From Achromobacter xylosoxidans (GTDB lineage: Bacteria > Pseudomonadota > Gammaproteobacteria > Burkholderiales > Burkholderiaceae_B), in contig NZ_CP061008.1 of assembly GCF_014490035.1 (NCBI RefSeq), positions 1,984,001 to 2,048,000 on the forward strand: 64,000 nt of DNA. The letters run 5' to 3'. The position numbers were made by a program, and so were the translations under genes. The notes beneath the pieces were generated by a model that worked only from the letters and a program-made list of their open reading frames with translations, made no database searches and had not been told where the DNA came from. Every line of letters begins with the position of its first letter. Positions within the stretch are counted from its first letter, which is position 1. Positions 33,823 to 46,302 of this stretch are shown here, piece after piece.

Positions 33823-33919
33823 GAGATCTATTTTAATTGTTGATTAGCCATATAACGCGGGACCGCTTAATCTTCCCCCGGTGCAAGCGCAGTCGATACA
33901 CCACGAGGGGAAATCATTG

Positions 33920-34891
33920 ATGGTCAAGCATCTGAAAACTCTGGCCGCTGCCTGTCTGGCGGCCGGGATCGCCGCGCCCGCGATGGCCGCGGACGCCTAT
34001 CCCAGCAAGCCGATCACGATCGTCCTGCCCTACGCAACGGGCGGGTCGGCCGACATGCTGGCGCGCTTCGCCGCGCAAGCCCTGCAGACCGAGCTGGGCA
34101 AGCCCGCCATCGTCGAGGCCAAGCCGGGCGCGGGCGGCGTGCTGGGTACCGAGTTCGTCTCGCGCGCCGAGCCGGACGGCTACACGCTGGCGCTGACCGC
34201 CAGCGGCACCATGGCCGTCAATCCCTACGTCTACAAGCTGCGCTACAAGCCGCTGGAAGACTTCAAGCAGATCACTGTGCTGGTCGACCTGCCTTTCGTG
34301 GTGGTCACGAACAATGAATTCCCCGCCAAGAATCTCAAGGAATTCATCGACTACGGCCGCAAGAACCCGAACAAGATCACCTTCGGCAATGCCGGCCTGG
34401 GCACCCAGCAGCACCTGACCCAGCTCATGTTCGCGCGTGCCGCCGGCATGCAGGTCAACATCGTGCCCTACAAGGGCAGCAGCCCGGCCATGAACGATTT
34501 GCTGGGCGGCCATATCGATGCCGTGCTGGACAACACGGGTGTACAAACGCCCTTCATCAAGGCCGGCAAGGTGCGGCCCTTGTTCGTCACCAATCCGGAA
34601 CGCGTGGCGGCCTTGCCCGATGTGCCCACCGCGCCAGAAGCCGGCTTGCCCGGGTTCTCCGCGGTCGCCTGGTTCGGTCTGGCCGCGCCCAAGGGCACGC
34701 CGGACGAGATCGTCGACAAGATCCAGCAGGCCCTGGCGCGCGAGTTCGCCAAGCCGGAAATGAAGCAACGCCTGCTGGACCTGGCGATGATCCCGCGCGT
34801 GTCGACGCCGGCTGAAACCACGGCGCGCGTAAAGAGCGATTTGGAAACCTTCGGCAAGATCGCCAAAGAGGTCGATCTCAAGCCGATGTGA
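33920..34891 (+). CDS. Bug-family substrate-binding protein, linked to the HyuAB operon
   Basis: The ATG at 33920 has GAGGGG upstream and gives 323 residues. Signal peptide MVKHLKTLAAACLAAGIAAP, cleaved after AMA. The Bug signature follows: YPSKPITIVLPYATGGSADM, GKPAIVEAKPGAGGVLG and later LPDVPTAPEAGLPG. As the only transport-type gene beside the catabolic operon, it likely captures the operon substrate or signals its presence in the periplasm. It is divergent from the LysR gene and closed by the terminator at 34900. Confidence 0.9.
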   Translation: MVKHLKTLAAACLAAGIAAPAMAADAYPSKPITIVLPYATGGSADMLARFAAQALQTELGKPAIVEAKPGAGGVLGTEFVSRAEPDGYTLALTASGTMAVNPYVYKLRYKPLEDFKQITVLVDLPFVVVTNNEFPAKNLKEFIDYGRKNPNKITFGNAGLGTQQHLTQLMFARAAGMQVNIVPYKGSSPAMNDLLGGHIDAVLDNTGVQTPFIKAGKVRPLFVTNPERVAALPDVPTAPEAGLPGFSAVAWFGLAAPKGTPDEIVDKIQQALAREFAKPEMKQRLLDLAMIPRVSTPAETTARVKSDLETFGKIAKEVDLKPM

Positions 34892-34899
34892 CCTCCGGG

Positions 34900-34923
34900 C
34901 GCGCGGCATTGTGCCGCGCGTTT
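34900..34923 (+). terminator. Terminator after the Bug gene
   Basis: CGCGCGGCA pairs perfectly with TGCCGCGCG over a TTG loop and is followed by TTT. It lies nine bases past the Bug stop and in front of the convergent DUF4148 gene. Confidence 0.75.
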
Positions 34924-34930
34924 GCAGGGC

Positions 34931-35296
34931 CTATTGCCTGCGGTTCTCGATCTCCAGCTGCCGCAGGTATTCCGCGCCCGTGCGCATCCTCACATATTCG
35001 GCGTGGCGCTGGCGGTACTTGAGGCTGAAGACATCGGGTTTCTGCGACCCGCGGTAGAGATCTGCCATGCCCGAGCGCTTCCACAGCGCCAGATCGGCGC
35101 GCACTTGCGCGCGGGTCTTGGACGCGGCGGCGGGCGGGGACGGCGGGTAATCCAGGTCGCCATAGGTGACGAGGCCGGCGTTCTTTGCCTGCGCCAACTC
35201 GAGCTTGACCTGTTCACGGGTCATCGGCTCGGCCTGGACGGCCGGGGCCGCGACGGCGACGGAAACGGCGAGGATCAACAGGGTCAGACGGTTCAT
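34931..35296 (-). CDS. DUF4148 periplasmic protein
   Basis: The start at 35296 has GGAG seven bases upstream and gives 121 residues. Signal peptide MNRLTLLILAVSVAVAAPAV, cleaved after QAE. The mature part has two DUF4148 repeats: MTREQVKLELAQAKNAGLVT and KTRAQVRADLALWKRSGMAD, each with the T-R-x-x-V-x-x-(E/D)-L pattern. A Tyr- and Arg-rich tail ends the chain. The family is abundant in Burkholderiales and has no established role. A second member lies at 37560-37901, the other side of the two-component genes. Confidence 0.85.
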   Translation of the reverse strand: MNRLTLLILAVSVAVAAPAVQAEPMTREQVKLELAQAKNAGLVTYGDLDYPPSPPAAASKTRAQVRADLALWKRSGMADLYRGSQKPDVFSLKYRQRHAEYVRMRTGAEYLRQLEIENRRQ

Positions 35297-35367
35297 ATTT
35301 TCTCCATGCTTCGAGGGGCGTGGAGAAATTCTAGGCAAGGGGCGCCGACAGAATCCGGGCAGGCGGA

Positions 35368-36717
35368 TTAGGTTTCTGTAATGTCGGCCGCCGCGATGCT
35401 GAAGCCTATGGTGGTGGTCCGGTTGGCCGACCTGGCGTAGCTGCGGCCGCCGTGCATGCGCGCGATCGCGGCGACGATAGCCAATCCCAGCCCATGATGG
35501 TTGGCATCGAACTCACGCGCGCTGTCGCTGCGGTAGAAGCGGTAGAAAAGCCGCGGCAGATGTTCTTCCGGTATCGGTTCGCCCGCGTTGCGCACCGAGA
35601 TCAGGATTTCGCCAGCGCTGCCGGGCTTGATCTCGACCTCGATCACGCTGTCCGGAGCGGCATAGCGTACGGCGTTCGAGACCAGGTTCGACACGGCGCG
35701 CTGAAACAGGGTGCGATCGACCTGCGCCGACGCATCGCCTACCACCGCGATATCGACCCCCGCGTCCAGGGCCTCGGCCTCGTGGTACTGCGTCACCTCC
35801 TGGACGATGGCGGCCAGGCTGGCTTGCCAGCTGCCTCGCGCCTGCGCGCCGCGGTCGGCCTGCGACAGGAACAGCATGTCGTTGACGATGCTGGAGAGGC
35901 GCTGCAGTTCTTCCAGGTTGGAACCCAATGTTTCGCGCAAGGCCTGCGGCGACGGGCGCGTGCTCAGCGCCAGCTCGGTCTCGCCGATCAGCGTTGCCAG
36001 CGGCGTGCGCATCTCGTGGGCTACGTCGGCGTTGAATCCCTCCATCTGCACGTAGGCGCGCTCCAGCCGCTGCAGCACCGCGTTGAACTGGCGCACCAGG
36101 GGCCGGATCTCGCAGGGTTGGCCGCTTTCGTCCAGCCGTTCGCCGATGCGGTCTGGAGACAGTTGCGCGGCCTGCTTGCCCAGTGCATCCAGTGGCGCCA
36201 GTCCTCTGCGCACCAGCAGGGTTCCGACCGCCGCCACGACGATGGCGCCGGCCAGGGCGCAGGCGAACAGGGTCCAGGCCAGCGCCTTGCGCAGGAGGAT
36301 ATCGCTGGAGATGTCCAGCACCAGCTCGGCGTTCATGGCGTCGCCGGGCCCGCCGGGGAAGGGCAGCGTGAAGGCGATGCGTCGCTCATGCGTGAAGTCG
36401 TTGTCGCCGGCGATGGGGCTGCCGTAATAGACCTTTTCGCCGTCGATCTCCAGCACCAGCGAGAAGTCGGGGCGGCCATAGAAGAAGTCGCTGAGCTTGT
36501 GGCGCAGGCGGGTGGAGTCCTGGCTGGCGGCGTTTTCCTCGACCAGGTGCCGTACGACTTCGACCTTCTGCTGCAGCAGCGCTTCCTGGCGGCTGGCCAG
36601 GTTGAGGTTGGTCGCGTAATAGACCGCCACGCATACCAGGCCGAGCGCAATGAAGGTCTGGATCGCCAGCCAGCGCGACAGCCAGCGGTGCAGCGATTTG
36701 GGGCGCTGCCCGGGCAT
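35368..36717 (-). CDS. Sensor histidine kinase of a metal-responsive two-component system
   Basis: A 449-residue membrane kinase. Membrane segments at about 12-34 and 150-172 enclose a periplasmic sensor of about 115 residues. A HAMP linker is followed by the phospho-acceptor box FNADVAHEMRTPLATLIGE (His near 240), then the ATP-binding N box (VSNLVSNAVRYAAP) and G box (HHGLGLAIVAAIARMHGG). The layout is that of heavy-metal sensor kinases such as CusS, CzcS and IrlS. Its start overlaps the response regulator stop (ATGA). The czcCBA-like operon lies on the opposite strand about 1.4 kb away, so metal ions are the probable signal. Confidence 0.85.
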   Translation of the reverse strand: MPGQRPKSLHRWLSRWLAIQTFIALGLVCVAVYYATNLNLASRQEALLQQKVEVVRHLVEENAASQDSTRLRHKLSDFFYGRPDFSLVLEIDGEKVYYGSPIAGDNDFTHERRIAFTLPFPGGPGDAMNAELVLDISSDILLRKALAWTLFACALAGAIVVAAVGTLLVRRGLAPLDALGKQAAQLSPDRIGERLDESGQPCEIRPLVRQFNAVLQRLERAYVQMEGFNADVAHEMRTPLATLIGETELALSTRPSPQALRETLGSNLEELQRLSSIVNDMLFLSQADRGAQARGSWQASLAAIVQEVTQYHEAEALDAGVDIAVVGDASAQVDRTLFQRAVSNLVSNAVRYAAPDSVIEVEIKPGSAGEILISVRNAGEPIPEEHLPRLFYRFYRSDSAREFDANHHGLGLAIVAAIARMHGGRSYARSANRTTTIGFSIAAADITET

Positions 36718-37406
36718 CAGTCGCTCCGCGGTTCGAGCACGTAGCCCATGCCGCGCACGGTGTGCAGCAGTTTCTTGTCGAAGGGTTCGTCGACCTTTCC
36801 GCGCAGGCGGCGGATCGCGACTTCAACCACGTTGGTGTTGCTGTTGAAGTTGATGTCCCACACCTGTTCGGCCAGTTCCAGTCGCGACAGGACTTCGCCC
36901 TGCTTGCGCATCAGCAGGGCCAGCAGGGTGAATTCCTTGGCGGTCAGGTCCAGCCGCACCCCGTCGCGGCTGGCGCGCCGGCGCAGCAGGTCCAGTTCCA
37001 GCCCGTCGATGCGCAGCACGTTCTGGGCAATGGTCTCGGTCTGGCCGTGGCCGCTGCGTCGGCCCAGCGCCAGCACGCGAGCCAGCAGTTCCGACAGGGC
37101 GAAAGGCTTGGCCAGGTAGTCGTCGGCGCCGTCGCGCAGGCCCTTGACCCGGTCTTCGAGCTTATCGCGCGCGGTCAGCATCAGGACCGGGACGCGGCTG
37201 GTCTTGCGGATCTCGGCCAGCACCGAAAAGCCGTCCATGGCGGGCAGCATCACGTCCAGCAGGACTAGGTCGTACTGGCTTTCACGCACCAGATGCAGTC
37301 CGGTGACGCCGTCCTGGGCCACATCGACCACGTAGTTGTGTTCGGTCAGCGCTCGCCGCAAGTACTCGGCGAGTTTTTTTTCGTCTTCGATTACGAGTAC
37401 TTTCAT
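36717..37406 (-). CDS. OmpR-family response regulator, partner of the metal sensor kinase
   Basis: A 229-residue regulator. The receiver domain shows MKVLVIEDEKKLAEYLRRAL with the acidic pair, the phospho-acceptor Asp in YDLVLLDVMLPAMDGF (near 51), and Lys in DDYLAKPFALSELLARVLA. A C-terminal winged helix follows (LDLTAKEFTLLALLMRKQGE, then SNTNVVEVAIRRLRGKVDEP). This matches CopR/CusR/CzcR/IrlR-type regulators. Translated ahead of the kinase with a four-base overlap. It probably activates the czcCBA-like operon; no binding site was identified. Confidence 0.9.
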   Translation of the reverse strand: MKVLVIEDEKKLAEYLRRALTEHNYVVDVAQDGVTGLHLVRESQYDLVLLDVMLPAMDGFSVLAEIRKTSRVPVLMLTARDKLEDRVKGLRDGADDYLAKPFALSELLARVLALGRRSGHGQTETIAQNVLRIDGLELDLLRRRASRDGVRLDLTAKEFTLLALLMRKQGEVLSRLELAEQVWDINFNSNTNVVEVAIRRLRGKVDEPFDKKLLHTVRGMGYVLEPRSD

Positions 37407-37490
37407 GTCAGCGGAAATAAAAAGAGTGCGCGGAAGTCCTCGGATGCTGCGTCTATTCTAGGCGGAATCGTTCTGCGGGAATAAACGCAA

Positions 37491-37513
37491 ACAGGGCGGC
37501 CCAGCCGCCCTGT
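37491..37513 (-). terminator. Terminator of the DUF4148 gene at 37560
   Basis: ACAGGGCGGC pairs perfectly with GCCGCCCTGT over a three-base loop. Read on the reverse strand it is followed by TTGCGTTTATT, a broken T run, as expected for a terminator of the gene ending at 37560. Confidence 0.65.
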
Positions 37514-37559
37514 GCAGCGCTGGCGGGCACGCGGAGCGCGTGCGCCACGGGCCCGGCGC

Positions 37560-37901
37560 TCAGCCCGGGGTGTAGATCTCGTCCAGGCGGGCGCGTTCGG
37601 CCGGCGTCATGGCTTCCAGCTCCGCCATGGCATCGGCGCGGGTGCGGGAGGTGCCTTGCTTGGCCCAGCCCGGCTTGGCGGCGTTCAGATTGGTCAGGAA
37701 CCACTGCTTAGGGTCGGACTTGGCCACGGCCAGTTCGGTCTTTACTTCGTCGCGCGTCTTGCCGCTGGCGGCGTGATCCGGCGCGATGGCGTAGCCGATC
37801 TCGGTGTTGGTCTGGTGCCAGGTGCTGGATGCGCTGGCGGCAAAGGGAAGGGCCAGGGCGGAACCCAGGGCGAGGACAGCGGAAATGGTTTTGATCTTCA
37901 T
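37560..37901 (-). CDS. DUF4148 periplasmic protein, second copy
   Basis: The start at 37901 has GGGAGA seven bases upstream and gives 113 residues. Signal peptide MKIKTISAVLALGSALALPF, cleaved after ASA. The mature part carries one clear repeat (GKTRDEVKTELAVAKSDPK) and a second, looser one (TSRTRADAMAELEAMTPAER). It shares the family with 34931-35296 but little else. It stands between the response regulator and the divergent metal-efflux operon, so it may respond to the same metal signal; that is inference from position. Confidence 0.8.
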   Translation of the reverse strand: MKIKTISAVLALGSALALPFAASASSTWHQTNTEIGYAIAPDHAASGKTRDEVKTELAVAKSDPKQWFLTNLNAAKPGWAKQGTSRTRADAMAELEAMTPAERARLDEIYTPG

Positions 37902-38128
37902 GGATATCTCCCAGGTTGAGCGCGGCGCCGGTCGCGGTGTTGCGTCAGGCGCATACACGCTGTTTGTGTAGCGACGGTGACACTCTACGGACCCATGCCC
38001 GTCAATTCGCCGACGCCCTGATTACGTTTTCGTAAGGCCGCGAACCTTACGGAAATGTCATTTTTCTGTCGCTCGATTGACGAACCCGCCTGGATACATT
38101 GCCGGCTCGCCCTTTTCTTGGTTGAACC

Positions 38129-39391
38129 ATGCATGTATCCGTCCTGCCGCTGACCCTGGCGGCCCTGATGATTGCCGCGTCTGCTTCTGCGTCCGCCCAG
38201 GACGCGGCCGCGGCCCGAATGCCTGCGCCGGCGCAGCAGAGCCAGAATGGCGGCGTGCTGACGCTGGAGCGCGCCCTGGCCGCGGCGCTCGAGCGCAATC
38301 CCGGATTTTCCGCGGCGAAGAATGAGGCCGCGGCGAGCGAGGGCCTGCTCAAGCAGGCGGGCGTGCTGCCCAACCCTTCCATCGACGTGAGCGTGGACGA
38401 CACGCAATCGGCCACGCGCACCACTACCGCCATGTTGAACGTCCCGCTGGAAACCGGCGGTAAGCGCGCCGCGCGGGTCAAGGCGGCGGGGCTGTCCAGG
38501 GACCTGGCGCGCCAGGGCGTGGCGGACACTCGGGCCGGCCTGCGGGCGGCGGTCATTGCGGCCTACTTCGACGTGGCGGTGGCGCAGGAGTCCGTGCGCG
38601 TGACGCGCGGCACCGTGGATATCGCCAGCGGCGCCTTGCGGCTGGCGGAGAGGCGCGTGGCCGCCGGCAAGGCGCCGCCGCTGGAGGGCAGCAAGGCCCA
38701 GGTCGCCCTGGCCAATGCGCGCATCGAGGCGCGCGCGGCCGAGGCTGCGCTGCTGGGCGCGCGCCGCAAGCTCGGCCTGCTCTGGGGCGAACCGGAGCCG
38801 GCCTTTGCCAGCGTGGGCGCGGATCTGAACGCACTGCCGGAACGGGCGTCGATAGACGAGCTGCGGGCAGGCCTGGCCGCATCGCCCAGGATGGAGGGCG
38901 GCAAGCTTGCCGTCGACCTGGGGCAGGCGCAGCTGGAGGTCGAGAAGAGCAAGCGCTATCCCGACATTACGCTGAGCGCTGGCGTGGCCCGCGACAACGA
39001 AGCGGGCCGCGACAAGGCCCAGCTCGGCGTGTCCATTCCGCTGCCGATCTTCGACCGCAACCAGGGCAATGTCTACGCCGCCACCATGCAGGCGTACAAG
39101 GCACAGGACCAGTACCGCGAGCTGGAGTCCGGCCTGATGGGAGAGCTGCTGCAGGCCGTGACCCGTTTCGATCTGGCGGCGGGCTCCGCGCGCGAGTACC
39201 GCAGCGCGGTCCTGCCTGGCGCCACCCAGGCCTATGAAGCTGCGCGTAAAGGCTTCGAGGCGGGGAAGTTCGGCTTTCTGGAAGTGCTGGACGCGCAGCG
39301 CACCCTCTCCGACGGAAACATTGCCTACCTGACGGTGCTGGCATCCGTGTACCAGGCTTCCGCGGATATCGACCGCATTCTTGGACGTTGA
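38129..39391 (+). CDS. czcC: Outer-membrane channel of a CzcCBA-type metal efflux system
   Basis: A 420-residue TolC-family protein. Signal peptide MHVSVLPLTLAALMIAASAS, cleaved after ASAQ. The body repeats the long-helix pattern of the family: LERALAAALERNPGFSAAKN near the front and LGVSIPLPIFDRNQGNVYAA in the second half, with LNVPLETGGKRAARVKAAGL between. It carries metal ions from the periplasm across the outer membrane. It is first in the order C-B-A, as in czc and cnr operons, with 14 bases to the next gene. Confidence 0.85.
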   Translation: MHVSVLPLTLAALMIAASASASAQDAAAARMPAPAQQSQNGGVLTLERALAAALERNPGFSAAKNEAAASEGLLKQAGVLPNPSIDVSVDDTQSATRTTTAMLNVPLETGGKRAARVKAAGLSRDLARQGVADTRAGLRAAVIAAYFDVAVAQESVRVTRGTVDIASGALRLAERRVAAGKAPPLEGSKAQVALANARIEARAAEAALLGARRKLGLLWGEPEPAFASVGADLNALPERASIDELRAGLAASPRMEGGKLAVDLGQAQLEVEKSKRYPDITLSAGVARDNEAGRDKAQLGVSIPLPIFDRNQGNVYAATMQAYKAQDQYRELESGLMGELLQAVTRFDLAAGSAREYRSAVLPGATQAYEAARKGFEAGKFGFLEVLDAQRTLSDGNIAYLTVLASVYQASADIDRILGR

Positions 39392-39405
39392 AACGAGCAT
39401 AAGAA

Positions 39406-43780
<4,375 letters not shown>

Positions 43781-43795
43781 TAGAGAGGCGATCCG

Positions 43796-44821
43796 ATGAA
43801 TGCCAGACCCGATATCGATATCGCTGTGTTGGGCGCGGTCAGCCCGATACAGTTGTCCGTCATCATTCCGTTCCTCAACGAGAGGGAGGTGCTGCCCGCC
43901 TGCCACGAGCGCCTGCGGCGGGTATTGAATACGCTGGGGCTGTCCTACGAGATCGTGTTCGTGGATGACGGCAGCAGCGACGGCAGCGCCGAATACCTGC
44001 AGACGCTGCTGCGCGAGGAACGCGGCATCAAGCTGGTCAGGCTGAGCCGGAACTTCGGCAAGGAGGCCGCGATGACGGCGGGGATCGAACATGCGTCCGG
44101 GGCCGCCGTCATCCTGCTGGACGCGGATCTGCAGGATCCGCCCGAGGCCATCCCCGCCATGGTCCGCGCCTGGAAAGAGGGGGCCGACGTCGTCAGCATG
44201 CGGCGCCGCAGCCGCGCGGGGGAAAGCGTGCTGAAGCGGCTTTCCGCCTACGCCTATTACCGCTTGTTGAGCCGGCTGAGCAAGGCCGCGATCCCGCCCG
44301 ATACCGGCGACTTCCGGCTGATGAGCCGGCGCGCGGTGACGGCGCTGATGCAGCTGCCCGAACGTTGCCGCTACATGAAGGGCCTGTACGCCTGGGTGGG
44401 CATGCCGACGCGCATCATCGACTACGACCGCGAGCCCCGCGCCGCCGGGACCACCAAATGGAGCTACTTGGCGCTGTTCCGCCTGGCCATGGAAGGCATC
44501 ACCTCGTTTTCCACCGCGCCCCTGCGCTGGGCGACGGGGCTTGGCGCGGTCGCCGCCTTGGGCGGTGCAGTGTTCGGCGCCGCCATCATCTTCAAGACCT
44601 TGATGTTCGGCGATGACGTCGCAGGCTATCCCTCGCTGATGGCGATGATGACCTTCATGGGCGGCGTGCAGCTCATCACCATCGGCCTGTTGGGCGAATA
44701 CGTGGGCAAGACCTATATGGAAAGCAAGCAGCGGCCGGTCTATCTGGTGCGCGACGTGCAGCACAGCGGACCCGCGGATAGCGCGGCATGCGGCCATGGG
44801 GGGGATGCCGCGTGCAACTGA
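43796..44821 (+). CDS. Family 2 polyprenyl-phosphate glycosyltransferase, LgmA/ArnC/GtrB-like
   Basis: A 341-residue enzyme. The GT2 domain shows LSVIIPFLNEREVLPACHER, VFVDDGSSDGSAEYLQ (the DD pair) and VILLDADLQDPPEAIPAMV (DxD-like), with DTGDFRLMSRRAV further on. Two C-terminal membrane segments (about 250-275 and 282-305) anchor it. It transfers a sugar to undecaprenyl phosphate on the inner face of the inner membrane. Its partner, an ArnT-like transferase, starts inside its last codons. In Bordetella the homologous pair LgmA/LgmB adds glucosamine to lipid A phosphates; that is the leading suggestion here. Fifteen bases separate it from czcA, so it may be read with the efflux operon. Confidence 0.8.
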   Translation: MNARPDIDIAVLGAVSPIQLSVIIPFLNEREVLPACHERLRRVLNTLGLSYEIVFVDDGSSDGSAEYLQTLLREERGIKLVRLSRNFGKEAAMTAGIEHASGAAVILLDADLQDPPEAIPAMVRAWKEGADVVSMRRRSRAGESVLKRLSAYAYYRLLSRLSKAAIPPDTGDFRLMSRRAVTALMQLPERCRYMKGLYAWVGMPTRIIDYDREPRAAGTTKWSYLALFRLAMEGITSFSTAPLRWATGLGAVAALGGAVFGAAIIFKTLMFGDDVAGYPSLMAMMTFMGGVQLITIGLLGEYVGKTYMESKQRPVYLVRDVQHSGPADSAACGHGGDAACN

Positions 44822-46302
44822 GCGCCCGGACCATGGCCGCCGCCCTGGCGGCGATACTGGGCGTGCGCCTCTTGGCGATGGTCCTGGTGCCATTCGCCGA
44901 CACGTCCGAGCCGCGCTATGCGGAGATCGCCAGGCTGATGGCGGAAACGGGCGACTGGATCACGCTCTGGTTCGCGCCGGGCGTGCCGTTCTGGGGCAAG
45001 CCCCCGCTGGGATTCTGGGCCGAGGCGCTGTCGATCCGGCTGCTGGGGCTGAGCGAATTCAGCATCAGATTCCCATCGCTGCTGGCCACGGCGGCGACGC
45101 TCGCCATTCTTTATGCGCTGGGCCGCCGCCTGTACTCGGTGCAGGCGGCCCGCTGGGCCGTGCTGGCCTATGCTTCCATGTTCCTGCCCCTGGTCGCGGC
45201 CGGGGCGGTGCTGACCGATCCGTTCCTGGCCCTGGGCGTCACGCTGAGCATGGCGTCATTCATCCTGTCGCGCGGGGCAGGGGCGGGGCGATGGCGCTAC
45301 GGCTTCTTTTTGGGGCTGGCGATCGGCCTGTTGTCCAAAGGACCACTGGCCGTAGTGCTGGTGGCGGGTGCCATCGTGCCCTGGATGCTGTGGCACCGGA
45401 ACGTCCGGACCAGCCTGTGGCGCCTGCCATGGGCGGCGGGAAGCGTGATGTTGGCGGCGCTGGTGCTGCCTTGGTACGTGGCGGCGGAGCTCAAGACGCC
45501 GGGCTTCATCCAGTACTTCATCGTTGGCGAGCATTTCTTGCGCTTCGTGGATCCGGGCTGGAGCGGAGACCTCTACGGCTCGGCGCACAGCAGGCGCTAC
45601 GGCGCCATCTGGCTGGACGGCATCGTGGCATCGCTGCCCTGGGGCGTGTTCGGCGTCTGGCTGCTTGCGCGCCGCTGGCGCGGGCCGGCGCGGCGGGCAG
45701 GGAGATGGCTGCGCCGGCCGCGCTGGACCTACCTGTTGGCCTGGGGCGCGGCTACGCCGCTCTTCTTCACCCTGTCGGGCAATATCTTGTGGACCTACGC
45801 GCTGCCGGCCTTGCCGCCGCTGGCCTTGGCGATAGGCGCGTGCCTGAGCCGCGCTCGCACCGCGGCGCCAGCCCGCGTTGCGACGGCCTGCATGGCGTTG
45901 GGGCCGATTGCGGTGATCGTCTTCTGTGGCTTACAGCTGGCCAATCCGGAACGGCTGAAAACGGAAAAAACCCTGATTGCCCGGGCCGATGCGCTGATGA
46001 CTGCCGGCGAAACGCTTTATTTCGTCGACAGCCTGCCGTTCTCGGCGCGCTTTTACTCGCGGGGCGCGGCTGGGCGGGTGTCTCTGGACGGCGTAACCGC
46101 GTTGCTGCCGCCGCGCGGCGGCAGAGTGTTGCTGGCGGTGGAGAAAGCGGACGTGCGGCGGCTGCGCGAGCAGACGGGGGCAGCGCTGGCGCCCGTCTAT
46201 TCGAGCCGGCGCTACACCTTGTTGATGGCCGGCTCCGCCGCTCAGCCCCAGGCTGGATCGGCGCAGGGTGAGGCAGGTAGGGCAGGAGGCTACCAGCGAT
46301 AG
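44812..46302 (+). CDS. ArnT-like membrane glycosyltransferase (GT39/83), LgmB-like
   Basis: The GTG at 44812 has GGGGGG seven bases upstream and overlaps the end of the preceding gene by ten bases; it gives 496 residues. About eleven membrane segments are visible. The first periplasmic loop has SEPRYAEIARLMAETGDWIT, the family's acidic catalytic loop, and FWGKPPLGFWAEALSIRLLG. ArnT-type enzymes take a sugar from undecaprenyl phosphate and attach it to lipid A at the periplasmic face, which lowers binding of cationic peptides. The chain ends in a soluble periplasmic domain, as in ArnT. It converges with the autotransporter gene, overlapping its end by 13 bases. Confidence 0.8.
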   Translation: MQLSARTMAAALAAILGVRLLAMVLVPFADTSEPRYAEIARLMAETGDWITLWFAPGVPFWGKPPLGFWAEALSIRLLGLSEFSIRFPSLLATAATLAILYALGRRLYSVQAARWAVLAYASMFLPLVAAGAVLTDPFLALGVTLSMASFILSRGAGAGRWRYGFFLGLAIGLLSKGPLAVVLVAGAIVPWMLWHRNVRTSLWRLPWAAGSVMLAALVLPWYVAAELKTPGFIQYFIVGEHFLRFVDPGWSGDLYGSAHSRRYGAIWLDGIVASLPWGVFGVWLLARRWRGPARRAGRWLRRPRWTYLLAWGAATPLFFTLSGNILWTYALPALPPLALAIGACLSRARTAAPARVATACMALGPIAVIVFCGLQLANPERLKTEKTLIARADALMTAGETLYFVDSLPFSARFYSRGAAGRVSLDGVTALLPPRGGRVLLAVEKADVRRLREQTGAALAPVYSSRRYTLLMAGSAAQPQAGSAQGEAGRAGGYQR

